A stretch of DNA of 29,990 nt from UMGS1519 sp963621885 (GTDB lineage Bacteria; Actinomycetota; Coriobacteriia; Coriobacteriales; Eggerthellaceae), in NCBI GenBank assembly GCA_963621885.1, contig CAVFFT010000040.1, positions 1 to 29,990 of the forward strand, given 5' to 3'. The translations under genes were made by a program, and so were the position numbers. Below are positions 21,650 to 29,874 of this stretch, piece after piece. The first letter of the stretch is position 1, and the number at the start of each line of letters is the position of its first letter. The notes beneath the pieces were generated by a model, which had not been told where the DNA came from, made no database searches, and was given only the letters and a program-made list of their open reading frames with translations.

Positions 21650-22597
21650 ATGAATACGGCATTGGAAAACGCGGGCAGGGAATACCTCTTCTATCTTTCG
21701 GTCGAGCGTGCCGCGTCGCCTCTCACTATCAAGGCGTACCGTGCCGACCTCGACGACTACCTTGCGTTTCTTGAGCAGAGGGGCATTCCTGAGATGGCGC
21801 AGGTCGCCCGCGAAGACGTGGCGGCTTACGAGGAGAATCTCGTCACGCGCGAAATCGACGACGAGGGCGGACGCTATTCGGCCGCGACCATCCATCGTCG
21901 CGTGTCGATGCTCAAGGGTTTCCATAAGTTTCTTGCGCGGGAGGGAATATGCCAGAGCGATCCGACTGCGCGCCTTCCGCTGCCGAAGCGGGAGCAGCAT
22001 CTGCCTGATGTGCTTTCCATCGAGCAGGTGGATGCGCTGATGGAACAGGTTGCAACGCTTTGGAAGGGTGACATTGCCCTGCGTAACCGGGCGATTCTCG
22101 AGGTGCTGTACGGCTGCGGTCTGCGCGTGAGCGAGCTGGTGGGGCTCGACCTTGCCGACTTGCGTTTTGAAGACGGCCTTCTCTCGGTCATTGGCAAGGG
22201 AAACAAGCAACGCATGGTGCCGATATCGGGCATGGCGCTGCATTGGCTGCAGAGGTATCTGGAAGAAGCGCGCCCCAATTTCCTTGGGTCCGACACGCGC
22301 CAGGCAACGGCGGTGTTTCTGAACGCGCGCGGCGGGCGCTTGACGCGTCAGAGCGTGCATACGCTGGTGGCACGGGCGGGACGCGCCATCGGGGTGGAGA
22401 ATCTGCATCCGCACACTTTACGTCATTCGTTCGCGACCCATCTGCTCGAGGGTGGAGCCGATTTGCGTGCCATTCAGGAGATGCTCGGTCATGCCGACAT
22501 CTCGACGACGCAGGTGTATACCCACGTCGAACGCGCACATTTGCAGGAGGAGTACTTCCGCGCCCATCCGCGCGCGCATATGCAGGCGGGGGAGTAG
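21650..22597 (+). CDS. xerD: Tyrosine recombinase XerD
   Basis: 315-aa site-specific recombinase that with XerC resolves chromosome dimers at dif. An N-terminal SAM-like core-binding domain (about 1-110) is followed by the catalytic domain. The tyrosine recombinase set is complete: R159 (GCGLRVSEL), H255-x-x-R258 (HTLRHSF), H281 (LGHADIS) and nucleophile Y290 (VYTHV). Length is near the usual 298-310. A longer frame begins upstream but has no homology. The preferred ATG lacks a ribosome binding site and is probably the 5' end of the mRNA. XerC cannot be excluded by eye; the sequence reads XerD-like. The gene is not next to an element, so it is probably housekeeping. Confidence 0.9.
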   Translation: MNTALENAGREYLFYLSVERAASPLTIKAYRADLDDYLAFLEQRGIPEMAQVAREDVAAYEENLVTREIDDEGGRYSAATIHRRVSMLKGFHKFLAREGICQSDPTARLPLPKREQHLPDVLSIEQVDALMEQVATLWKGDIALRNRAILEVLYGCGLRVSELVGLDLADLRFEDGLLSVIGKGNKQRMVPISGMALHWLQRYLEEARPNFLGSDTRQATAVFLNARGGRLTRQSVHTLVARAGRAIGVENLHPHTLRHSFATHLLEGGADLRAIQEMLGHADISTTQVYTHVERAHLQEEYFRAHPRAHMQAGE

Positions 22598-22748
22598 GGG
22601 CGCTCGCTCACGTTTGCATTCGCATGCGGTCTGCCGTCGCGTTGGGCTGCGTTTGTATGTTTGTGACGTGCGCAGGAATTCGGGATGCGCGTTTCGACCA
22701 TGTTTGCCCGCGACTCGGCTACGTCCGCCCGCGACCTTGTTCCGCGCC

Positions 22749-23435
22749 CTAAAACGGCATTATCAATGTCGCGAGATTTCCCGCGGTGATATTCAGATAC
22801 CACGCGAAGGGATTGATGCCGGTGGCGGAGGGCAGCACGAATGCGACGATGAGGAAAATGGGCATCGCGTAGCGCTGCACGGAATAATAGGCGCCCAGGT
22901 GTTTCGCGGGCAGCAGCACCGCGAGAATCGACGAGCCGTCAAGCGGCGGAATGGGCAGCAGGTTGAAGAACATCAGGTAGAGGTTGATCACGACGAACTG
23001 CGGCAGGAAATAGAGATAGAACCAGTAGAAGATGCCGGTATCGCCTATCGCCAGGATTGTGCGCGCCAGCGGCAACAACAGCCATAGAAGCGCCGCGCCA
23101 ATGAGTGCCATCAGCAGGTTCGCCGCGGGTCCCGCCAGGCCGACCATCACATCGCCTTTGCGCGGGTCCTTCAGATTCGCGGGATTATAGGGAACCGGCT
23201 TCGCGTAGCCGAACACGGGACCGCCCATCATTGCCATCAGAAGCGGCAGGACCACCGTGCCGAAGGTGTCGATATGCCGCAGCGGATTGAGCGAGAGGCG
23301 GCCCGCGCGTTTCGCGGTGGGGTCGCCAAGCGCATTCGCCATCAGGCCGTGCGCGACCTCGTGAAAAACGATCGCGGGCACAAAGCAGAGCGCCGCGACC
23401 AGAATGTAGACTATTTGAGCAAGTGAAGAGGACAT
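22749..23435 (-). CDS. Site-2 protease family (M50) membrane metalloprotease
   Basis: 228-aa integral membrane zinc protease. The first helix carries HEVAH (H25, E26, H29), the catalytic HExxH. NPLRHID follows, then AGPAANLLMA and the second metal motif NLLPIPPLDG (N158 to D166). About six helices cover nearly the whole protein. It lacks PDZ and CBS domains, so it belongs to the short group typical of Gram-positives. Substrates are unknown; the family cuts membrane-bound anti-sigma factors or signal peptides. ATG at 23433-23435 is chosen because the longer frame (to 23795) runs through luxS in antisense. No ribosome binding site is visible; see the adjacent -10. Confidence 0.9.
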   Translation of the reverse strand: MSSSLAQIVYILVAALCFVPAIVFHEVAHGLMANALGDPTAKRAGRLSLNPLRHIDTFGTVVLPLLMAMMGGPVFGYAKPVPYNPANLKDPRKGDVMVGLAGPAANLLMALIGAALLWLLLPLARTILAIGDTGIFYWFYLYFLPQFVVINLYLMFFNLLPIPPLDGSSILAVLLPAKHLGAYYSVQRYAMPIFLIVAFVLPSATGINPFAWYLNITAGNLATLIMPF

Positions 23436-23442
23436 AGGCGGG

Positions 23443-23448
23443 AGTATA
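23443..23448 (-). promoter_or_regulatory. -10 (TATACT) of the M50 protease gene, second leaderless candidate
   Basis: Read on the minus strand, TATACT ends 7 nt before the ATG at 23435. Transcription would start at or one base before the start codon. There is no Shine-Dalgarno sequence. Same hexamer and geometry as at xerD. Confidence 0.5.
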
Positions 23449-23482
23449 GCGTATGGCCGGCTTCGCCCGGGAATATTGTCGC

Positions 23483-23488
23483 TAGAAT
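23483..23488 (+). promoter_or_regulatory. Probable luxS promoter -10 (TAGAAT)
   Basis: TAGAAT 53 nt upstream of the luxS ATG, with no clear -35. The expected leader contains a small CCGG/CCGG hairpin and the ribosome binding site AGGAG just upstream of luxS. Confidence 0.45.
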
Positions 23489-23541
23489 GGGAACGCCGGC
23501 ATCGCCGGTGGGAATGCATATGACAGGACAGGAGCCGCCCC

Positions 23542-24027
23542 ATGGAGAAAATCGCCAGCTTCACCGTTGACCATCTGCGTCTCGAGCCAGGCGTATATGT
23601 ATCGCGCGTCGACCGCGACCCGCAAACCGATTGCGTGGTGACGAGCTTCGATGTGCGCATGACCGCGCCCAATCGCGAGCCGGTGATGGACACCGACGCG
23701 GTGCATGCGCTCGAGCATCTGGGCGCGAGCTTCCTGCGCAACGATCCTGAATGGGGCGCGCGCACGGTGTATTTCGGGCCGATGGGCTGCCGCACGGGCT
23801 TTTACCTGCTGCTTTTCGGGGAATACGCGCCAGCGGATGTGAAGGAGCTTCTCGTGCGCCTGTATGAATTCATTCGCGATTACGAAGGAGAGGTGCCGGG
23901 TGCCGCGCCGCGCGATTGCGGCAATTGGCATGATTCGAGCCTTCCGGGTGCCCAGTGGTGGGCGCGCCGTTTTCTGGAAAACACCCTCTATCAGCTCGAC
24001 GAGGCACACACGAACTATCCGGCGTAA
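23542..24027 (+). CDS. luxS: S-ribosylhomocysteine lyase LuxS
   Basis: 161-aa cytoplasmic metalloenzyme that splits S-ribosylhomocysteine into homocysteine and DPD, the precursor of autoinducer-2. Metal ligands H55 and H59 (HALEHL) and C126 (DCGN), the general base E58 and the catalytic C83 (GCRTGFY) are all present. Length matches the family (150-170). The ATG follows AGGAG with 8-nt spacing. The enzyme of the preceding step, mtnN, is the next gene downstream on the same strand, so the two clear SAH together. Either detoxification or AI-2 signalling could be the main role. Confidence 0.97.
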   Translation: MEKIASFTVDHLRLEPGVYVSRVDRDPQTDCVVTSFDVRMTAPNREPVMDTDAVHALEHLGASFLRNDPEWGARTVYFGPMGCRTGFYLLLFGEYAPADVKELLVRLYEFIRDYEGEVPGAAPRDCGNWHDSSLPGAQWWARRFLENTLYQLDEAHTNYPA

Positions 24028-24058
24028 AGCTTGGCCACTTGGAGTGGACGCGCGAACT

Positions 24059-24203
24059 GCCGCTCCGTCATTTGGTGTGCGGTGCGGTTGCGTGAGCGAC
24101 CGTTCTGGCGTTTGAGACGGCTCTCAAGCGACTTGCGCGCCGCCCCGGCGCTGGTGCTCGAAACGCGTGGCGCTGGCGCATGAGCGGCCGCTCCGACATT
24201 TGG
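24059..24203 (+). repeat. 17-bp direct repeat in the luxS-mtnN spacer
   Basis: GCCGCTCCGTCATTTGG (24059-24075) recurs as GCCGCTCCGACATTTGG (24187-24203) with one mismatch, 111 bp of spacer between. The 211-bp spacer contains no gene that I can support. Role unknown. Confidence 0.6.
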
Positions 24204-24238
24204 CGCCTGCGACCGCGGCACAGGAAAGGAAAACCTTC

Positions 24239-24958
24239 ATGAAACTTGGAATCATCGGCGCGATGGATGTGGAAGTCGAGCGGCTTGTCGCCCAGGTGGA
24301 AGACGCGCGCGTGACCCGTCATGCGCGGATGGATTTCACTGAAGGGACGCTCTTCGGGCTTCCCGTGGTCGTGGTGCGCTGCGGCGTGGGAAAAGTGCAC
24401 GCTGCCGCGTGCGTGCAATCGCTTGTCGACCTCTTCGGCGTGACGCATGTCGTGAATACGGGCGCTGCCGGCTCGCTTGATGCGCGTCTCGACATCGGCG
24501 ACATTCTCGTGTCGCTTGATGTGGTGCATCACGATGTCGATGCGACCAACTTTGGCTATGCGCCCGGCGAGGTGCCGGGGAGCGGCATGGAAGCCTATCC
24601 CGCCGACGACGCCTTGATTGCCGCCGTTCAGCAGGCCGCGCAGGAGGCGGGCGCGAGCTGTGCGGTGGGGCGCGTGGCAACCGGCGATTCCTTCGTGCGC
24701 GACGCTGCCGAAAAGGATCGCATCGCGCGGACCTTCCAGGCGCGCTGCTGCGAGATGGAGGGCGCCGCCATCGCCCAGGCATGCTGGCTGAACGACGTTC
24801 CTTTCGTGATCGTGCGTGCGATATCCGATAAGGCCGACGGCTCGGATGCCCTCGACTATCCGATTTTCGAACGCCGCGCCGCCCACGCCTGCTCCGAGAT
24901 CGTGATGGCACTTGCGCGTCTCTTCGCACGCGACGCCTCGGCGACCTCGCTGCGTTAG
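24239..24958 (+). CDS. mtnN: 5'-methylthioadenosine/S-adenosylhomocysteine nucleosidase
   Basis: 239-aa cytoplasmic hydrolase (Pfs) that removes adenine from SAH and MTA, supplying S-ribosylhomocysteine to LuxS. Catalytic E12 (GIIGAMDVEVE) and D197 (AISDKAD) match E. coli numbering; NTGAAGSLD and EMEGAA (E172/E174, ribose binding) are present. Length is normal. The ATG is preceded by GGAAAGGAAA at 24222-24231. It follows luxS after a 211-bp repeat-bearing spacer, so cotranscription is likely but not certain. Confidence 0.96.
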   Translation: MKLGIIGAMDVEVERLVAQVEDARVTRHARMDFTEGTLFGLPVVVVRCGVGKVHAAACVQSLVDLFGVTHVVNTGAAGSLDARLDIGDILVSLDVVHHDVDATNFGYAPGEVPGSGMEAYPADDALIAAVQQAAQEAGASCAVGRVATGDSFVRDAAEKDRIARTFQARCCEMEGAAIAQACWLNDVPFVIVRAISDKADGSDALDYPIFERRAAHACSEIVMALARLFARDASATSLR

Positions 24959-25280
24959 GGGTGCTTCGGCGGCCCCGCGATGCTTCGGCCCTGTGGCGTT
25001 AGAACCGCTTCAGCGCCTCGCCGCCTTCCTGCGTTTACGCGGTTGCTGCTTCCTTACGTTCACGCGAAAATAGCTACCGCCCGCCGCCTGTTCCTCCGCT
25101 GACCGAAGCCCGTGGCTCGCATTGCATGCGATGTGGGGCTTTGAACGTTTGCTTGCTATCATTGATGGATGTTCTTTCACGGTGCGGATCGGGACCGCTT
25201 CCGATGGAGGACTGCAAGCTGACGGCGTAAGCGTCGCTTGCATGGCTGGAATCCTTTACAGGAAAAGGGGCAGACGTTCT
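24959..25280 (+). promoter_or_regulatory. mtnN-nifJ spacer: GC-rich filler, then nifJ promoter and structured leader
   Basis: No gene seen in 322 bp. 24960-25120 is low in coding signal, with short repeats such as TGCTTCGGC twice and AACCGC/GCGGTT arms. An extended -10, TGC-TATCAT (25154-25162), would start transcription near 25169 and give a ~110-nt leader. In it TGCAAGC-T-GACG (25213-25224) pairs with CGTC-GCTTGCA (25232-25242). The ribosome binding site is AGGAAAAGGGG near 25260-25270. Confidence 0.5.
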
Positions 25281-28200
25281 ATGACGAGACAAATGAAATC
25301 CATGGACGGAAACAACGCCGCCGCGTATGTTTCTTACGCGTTCACGGAAGTGGCGGGCATTTACCCCATCACGCCTTCGAGCCCGATGGCCGATCTGGTT
25401 GACCAGTGGTCGGCGCAGGGCAAGAAGAACATCTTCGGCGATACCGTGAAAGTGGTTGAAATGCAGTCCGAAGGTGGCGCAGCCGGCACGGTGCACGGCT
25501 CGCTGGTGGCAGGCGCTCTCACGACCACCTATACCGCCTCTCAGGGCCTGCTTCTCATGATTCCGAATATGTACAAGATCGCGGCTGAGCAGCTGCCGAG
25601 CGTCTTCCATGTATCCGCTCGTACCGTTGCCACCCAGTCGCTGAACATCTTCGGCGACCATTCCGACGTCATGGCATGCCGCCAGACCGGTTTCGCAATG
25701 CTCGCCGAAGGCAACGTGCAGGAGGTCATGGACCTTTCCGCCGTCGCCCACCTTGCCGCCATCAAGGGCAAGGTTCCGTTCCTGAACTTCTTCGATGGCT
25801 TCCGCACCTCGCATGAGGTCCAGAAGATTGCCGTGTGGGATTACGCCGACCTCGCCGACATGTGCGACTTCGACGCCGTGCGCGCTTTCCGCAACCATGC
25901 GCTGAACCCTGAGCATCCGCATGCTCGTGGCTCGCATGAGAACGGCGACATCTTCTTCCAGAACCGCGAGGCGTGCAACACCGTCTACGCTGAGCTGCCG
26001 GCTGTCGTTGAAGACTACATGCATCAGGTCAACGCGAAGCTCGGCACCAACTACGAGCTCTTCAACTACTACGGCGCTCCGGACGCCGACCGCGTGGTTG
26101 TCGCGATGGGCTCGGTTTGCGACACCATCGAGGAGGTTGTCGACTACCTGAACGCCCATGGCGAGAAGGTCGGCCTCATCAAGGTGCGCCTGTATCGCCC
26201 CTTCGTGAACGAGAAGGTGCTTGCCGCCATCCCCGCAAGCTGCAAGAAGCTCGCGGTGCTCGACCGCACGAAGGAGCCGGGCACGGCAGGCGAGCCGCTC
26301 TACCTGGACGTGGCCGCCGCCATCCTGCAGTCCGATCGCAAGGATGACATCGTGCTCACCCGTGGTCGTTACGGCCTCGGTTCGAAGGACACCACGCCGG
26401 CAGCCATCTTCTCGATCTTCACCGACCTCGCGAAGGACGCACCGAAGCCGGAATTCACCATCGGCATCGTCGACGACGTGACGAACCTCTCCCTCCCGAT
26501 GGAGGAGAACGTTCCGAACACCGCCAACGAGGGCACTATCGAATGCAAGTTCTGGGGCCTCGGCGGCGACGGCACCGTCGGCGCGAACAAGAACTCCGTC
26601 AAGATCATCGGCGACCACACCGACAAGTACGTGCAGGCCTACTTCCAGTACGACTCCAAGAAGACGGGTGGCGTGACCATTTCCCACCTGCGCTTTGGCG
26701 ACGAGCCCATCCGCTCTTCGTACTACATCAACAAGGCCGACTTCGTCGCCTGCCACAACCCTTCCTACATCCTGAAGGGCTTCCGCATGGTGAACGACGT
26801 GAAGCCGGGCGGCGTCTTCATGGTGAACTGCCAGTGGACCCCCGAGGAGCTCGAGAGCCACCTCGGCGCCGAGGCGAAGCGCTACATCGCCAAGAACAAC
26901 ATCCAGCTTTACACCATCAACGCCATTGACCTTGCCATCGAGATCGGCATGGGCAAGCGCACGAACACCATCCTGCAGTCCGCATTCTTCGCGCTCGCGA
27001 ATGTCATGCCGCAGGAGCAGGCGATTGGCCTGATGAAGGACGCGGCTACGAAGTCCTACCTGAAGAAGGGCCAGGACGTCGTGGACATGAACCACAAGGC
27101 CATCGATATCGGAGCCACCGCCTTCACGAAGATCGAGGTGCCGGCGGCTTGGGCCGACGCGGTCGACGAGCCGAAGGTCGAAGAGCTGAAGGGTCGCCCG
27201 GAGCTCGTGAAGATGGTCAACGACATCATGATGCCCGTGGGCCGCATGGACGGCGACCGCCTGCCCGTGTCCGCCTTCATGGAGCATGCCGATGGCCAGT
27301 GGGAGCTCGGCGCTTCCGCCTACGAGAAGCGCGCGCTTTCCGTTAGCGTGGCGAAGTGGAACCCCGAGAAGTGCATCCAGTGCAACCAGTGCGCGTTTGT
27401 TTGCCCGCATGCCACCATTCGTCCGTTCGCGCTGACCGCCGAAGAGGCGGCTGCCGCGCCGGAAGGCATCGAGCTGCTTGAGTGCAAGGGCCCGAAGGCA
27501 AAGGGCCACGACCTGAAGTACACCCTCCAGGTTTCCCCGATGGACTGCATGGGCTGCGAGCTCTGCGTGCTCACTTGCCCCTCGAAGTCCCTCGAGATGG
27601 TGCCGGCCGAAGGCGAATGGCCGAAGCAGCCCATCTACGATTACTGCGTCAACGACCTTTCCGACAAGCCGTATCTCACGGGCACGAGCGTGAAGGACAG
27701 CCAGTTCTCCCAGCCGCTGCTTGAGTACTCCGGCTCCTGCGCCGGCTGCGCCGAGACCTCCTACGCGAAGATCGTCACGCAGCTCTTCGGCGACCGCATG
27801 TATATCGCGAACGCGACCGGCTGCTCCTCCATTTGGGGCAACCCGGCATCGACCGCTCCTTACACCGTGAACAAGCAGGGTCATGGCCCGGCGTGGAACA
27901 ACTCGCTGTTCGAGGACAACGCCGAGCACGGCCTGGGCATGAAGCTCGGCTACGAGGCGGTTCAGAAGGAGCTCGCCCAGAAGGCCATGGACCTCATGGA
28001 AGGCGACGTGAGCGATGCCTTCAAGCAGGCGACGCAGGCGTGGCTTGATGCGCGTAACGACGCCGAGGAGTCCAAGACGACTGCTGCGGCCTTTGTTGCC
28101 GAGCTCGAGAAGCTCGCGGGCAATCCTCTGGCTGACGACATCCTTGCCCACACGGATTACCTGACGAAGAAGAGCTTCTGGATCTTCGGCGGCGACGGTT

Positions 28201-28823
28201 GGGCGTACGACATCGGTTACGGCGGACTCGACCACGTGCTCGCTTCCCGCGAGAACGTGAATGTGTTCGTGTTCGACACCGAGGTGTACTCCAACACCGG
28301 TGGCCAGGCTTCCAAGGCTTCCAACATCGGTCAGGTCGCCCAGTTCGCGGCTGCCGGCAAGACGGTTGAGAAGAAGAGCCTCGCCGAGATCGCCATGGCT
28401 TACGGCTACGTGTACGTGGCGCAGATCGCCATGGGCGCCAAGCAGGCGCAGACCCTGAAGGCTCTTGAAGAGGCCGAGGCCTATGACGGTCCGTCCCTCA
28501 TCATCGCTTACAGCCCCTGCGAGATGCACTCCATCAAGGGTGGCATGAAGAACTCGCAGGTGGAAATGAAGCGCGCAGTCGATTGCGGCTACTGGAACCT
28601 CTTCCGCTTCAACCCGGAGGCGGAGCCCGGCAAGAAGTTCATCCTCGACTCGAAGGAGCCGGCGGGTGGCTATCGCGAATTCCTGATGAACGAGGCTCGT
28701 TACAGCCGCCTGACCCGCGAATTCCCCGAGCGTGCCGAGCAACTCTTCGTGGAGAACGAGGAAGCGGCCATGGAGCGTTACCAGCACCTGGTAAAGCTGC
28801 AGGCCATGTACGACGAGGCCTAA
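25281..28823 (+). CDS. nifJ: Pyruvate:ferredoxin (flavodoxin) oxidoreductase
   Basis: 1180-aa single-chain PFOR, the oxygen-sensitive enzyme that turns pyruvate and CoA into acetyl-CoA, CO2 and reduced ferredoxin. Domain order is the usual one: pyrimidine-binding domain I with YPITPSSPMAD, transketolase-C-like domain II (VRLYRPF), gamma domain, a two-cluster ferredoxin domain (C698xxCxxCxxxC and C756xxCxxCxxxC), then the TPP domain with the proximal cluster cysteines C820/C823 (GSCAGC) and FGGDGWAYDIGYGG. Length is standard (1170-1200). The ATG at 25281 is fixed by the ribosome binding site and the MTRQMKSMDGNNAAAYVSYAF N-terminus. It is a monocistronic unit ending in a strong terminator; codon bias suggests high expression, fitting an anaerobic fermenter. 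Confidence 0.98.
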   Translation: MTRQMKSMDGNNAAAYVSYAFTEVAGIYPITPSSPMADLVDQWSAQGKKNIFGDTVKVVEMQSEGGAAGTVHGSLVAGALTTTYTASQGLLLMIPNMYKIAAEQLPSVFHVSARTVATQSLNIFGDHSDVMACRQTGFAMLAEGNVQEVMDLSAVAHLAAIKGKVPFLNFFDGFRTSHEVQKIAVWDYADLADMCDFDAVRAFRNHALNPEHPHARGSHENGDIFFQNREACNTVYAELPAVVEDYMHQVNAKLGTNYELFNYYGAPDADRVVVAMGSVCDTIEEVVDYLNAHGEKVGLIKVRLYRPFVNEKVLAAIPASCKKLAVLDRTKEPGTAGEPLYLDVAAAILQSDRKDDIVLTRGRYGLGSKDTTPAAIFSIFTDLAKDAPKPEFTIGIVDDVTNLSLPMEENVPNTANEGTIECKFWGLGGDGTVGANKNSVKIIGDHTDKYVQAYFQYDSKKTGGVTISHLRFGDEPIRSSYYINKADFVACHNPSYILKGFRMVNDVKPGGVFMVNCQWTPEELESHLGAEAKRYIAKNNIQLYTINAIDLAIEIGMGKRTNTILQSAFFALANVMPQEQAIGLMKDAATKSYLKKGQDVVDMNHKAIDIGATAFTKIEVPAAWADAVDEPKVEELKGRPELVKMVNDIMMPVGRMDGDRLPVSAFMEHADGQWELGASAYEKRALSVSVAKWNPEKCIQCNQCAFVCPHATIRPFALTAEEAAAAPEGIELLECKGPKAKGHDLKYTLQVSPMDCMGCELCVLTCPSKSLEMVPAEGEWPKQPIYDYCVNDLSDKPYLTGTSVKDSQFSQPLLEYSGSCAGCAETSYAKIVTQLFGDRMYIANATGCSSIWGNPASTAPYTVNKQGHGPAWNNSLFEDNAEHGLGMKLGYEAVQKELAQKAMDLMEGDVSDAFKQATQAWLDARNDAEESKTTAAAFVAELEKLAGNPLADDILAHTDYLTKKSFWIFGGDGWAYDIGYGGLDHVLASRENVNVFVFDTEVYSNTGGQASKASNIGQVAQFAAAGKTVEKKSLAEIAMAYGYVYVAQIAMGAKQAQTLKALEEAEAYDGPSLIIAYSPCEMHSIKGGMKNSQVEMKRAVDCGYWNLFRFNPEAEPGKKFILDSKEPAGGYREFLMNEARYSRLTREFPERAEQLFVENEEAAMERYQHLVKLQAMYDEA

Positions 28824-28871
28824 AGCGTAAAGGATATGCGTGTCCCGCCCGTTGCGGCGGGGCGCGATAAG

Positions 28872-28905
28872 AAAAGCTCCGTGGCAAATGTCGCGGAGCT
28901 TTTTT
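28872..28905 (+). terminator. Strong intrinsic terminator after nifJ
   Basis: AAAAGCTCCG (28872-28881) pairs with CGGAGCTTTT (28894-28903), extended by weak pairs inside, and ends in TTTTTT (28900-28905). A second GC hairpin (CCCGCC...GGCGGG, near 28843-28860) precedes it. Confidence 0.92.
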
Positions 28906-28964
28906 GTTTGCATAGGCGAGTTGCGCGCTGGCGAGTTTAACTATGTGTCCTGCGAGACGAGTTA

Positions 28965-29201
28965 ATGTGGCTGTTGGAACTCCAGGGAATGAAGGCCGTA
29001 TCGTGCTGTCGTTGCGAGAAGTCGACGGCGGAGACCTTGAATGCCGGGGCGAGTATTGGCAACCTGCACATCAGGACCATTTGTGCGGATGAGAGGCGCT
29101 TCGGGCAGGACAAACTCGCATGCCTGAACTGTACTCATGCGTTTAAGGACAGAGTCAAAGGTAACTACTCGGGCTGGACCAGCCAGAAAGGGACGAAATG
29201 A
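28965..29201 (+). CDS. Small zinc-ribbon-like hypothetical protein
   Basis: 78-aa protein of no family I recognise. Two Cys pairs, C14/C17 (CCRC) and C53/C56 (CLNC), spaced 36 residues apart, look like a zinc ribbon; C15 and C40 are further cysteines. The rest is hydrophilic and basic. Its stop overlaps the next start as ATGA, so the two genes are translationally coupled, the best evidence that it is real. The start is uncertain: ATG at 28965 has only a weak GAGACGAG upstream, and ATG at 28989 would still include all cysteines. It might be a DNA-binding or partner protein of the next gene. Confidence 0.55.
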   Translation: MWLLELQGMKAVSCCRCEKSTAETLNAGASIGNLHIRTICADERRFGQDKLACLNCTHAFKDRVKGNYSGWTSQKGTK

Positions 29202-29722
29202 ACATGAGGCAATTCGAGGGCATTTCCCTCCTCGGCCGGATCAGCTACGCAATCATGTGTGCGGAAAGATACCTGACTGCCCTTCATCCGGATCGTGATT
29301 GGCGCCCTCTCTTCGAGCTGCTCTGGTCCATCTGCGACGAGGGGACCTTTTGGGACGAATGGTCCAGCAAGGTTTTCGACGTTGTGCCGGAATATCTCTT
29401 TGAATTTTCCTCCTTCGAGGAATCGGACTTCGACTATCTCGACAAGGAGGGCTACGAAACCATGAAATCCCTGCTGGTTGACCACGATGCCGGAACGGAC
29501 GTCTTGCTTGAGGGCGTCGTGGACATGGAGGAGGCGTACGCTTACACCGAGGTTAGCGGTATCGGCGAGGAGAGCCTTGATATCCTGGGGAGCGTCGTCA
29601 AAGTGCTCGAGGATGCGCGAATCCCTCTCCCGGATCCGCAAGCAGTGGCCTTCTCGTCCTTTGAGGAATGTGGCGGCCGTGGCAATTCCTTCGATTGCCA
29701 TCCGCTCTCAATTGTTCTGTAG
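29198..29722 (+). CDS. Acidic protein, possible Imm6-family immunity protein
   Basis: 174-aa, strongly acidic, soluble protein without signal peptide or membrane helix. It starts with an amphipathic helix region (GISLLGRISYAIMCAERYL) followed by DRDWRPLFELLWSI and VVPEYLFEF. This layout and the C-terminal PDPQAVAFSSFEE...LSIVL recall Imm6-type immunity proteins of polymorphic toxin systems, from memory and without a search. No toxin gene is visible within the window. ATG at 29198 overlaps the upstream small gene; GGGACGA serves as ribosome binding site. The lower GC and lack of housekeeping neighbours suggest an accessory gene. Confidence 0.6.
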   Translation: MNMRQFEGISLLGRISYAIMCAERYLTALHPDRDWRPLFELLWSICDEGTFWDEWSSKVFDVVPEYLFEFSSFEESDFDYLDKEGYETMKSLLVDHDAGTDVLLEGVVDMEEAYAYTEVSGIGEESLDILGSVVKVLEDARIPLPDPQAVAFSSFEECGGRGNSFDCHPLSIVL

Positions 29723-29798
29723 ACACGCATAAGACGGGAGCCGTTCATTGGCGCTTCATGCTGAAGGCGGATCTGCAAGGCTTGAGAGAAACTAAGCG

Positions 29799-29833
29799 CA
29801 GCTCCTCGGCAACACGCTGATGCCGAGGAGCTG
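29799..29833. terminator. 13-bp perfect hairpin after the Imm6-like gene
   Basis: CAGCTCCTCGGCA (29799-29811) and TGCCGAGGAGCTG (29821-29833) with a 9-nt loop. No long T-run on either side, so it is either a GC-type terminator or a different RNA or DNA structure at an element boundary. Confidence 0.5.
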
Positions 29834-29874
29834 TCGTCTTACTGGAGAAGTGCGAGTTAATGGAAGATACGTTC

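Noticed and set aside
21650..22597. The tyrosine recombinase as an integrase of a mobile element
   Set aside because: Full XerD-like length and motifs, with housekeeping neighbours and no attachment repeats beside it.
25074..28913. 1279-codon open frame on the minus strand across nifJ
   Set aside because: Antisense shadow of a GC-biased, highly expressed gene; its translation is Leu/Val/His/Arg/Asp-rich with no family resemblance, and the plus strand encodes an unambiguous PFOR.
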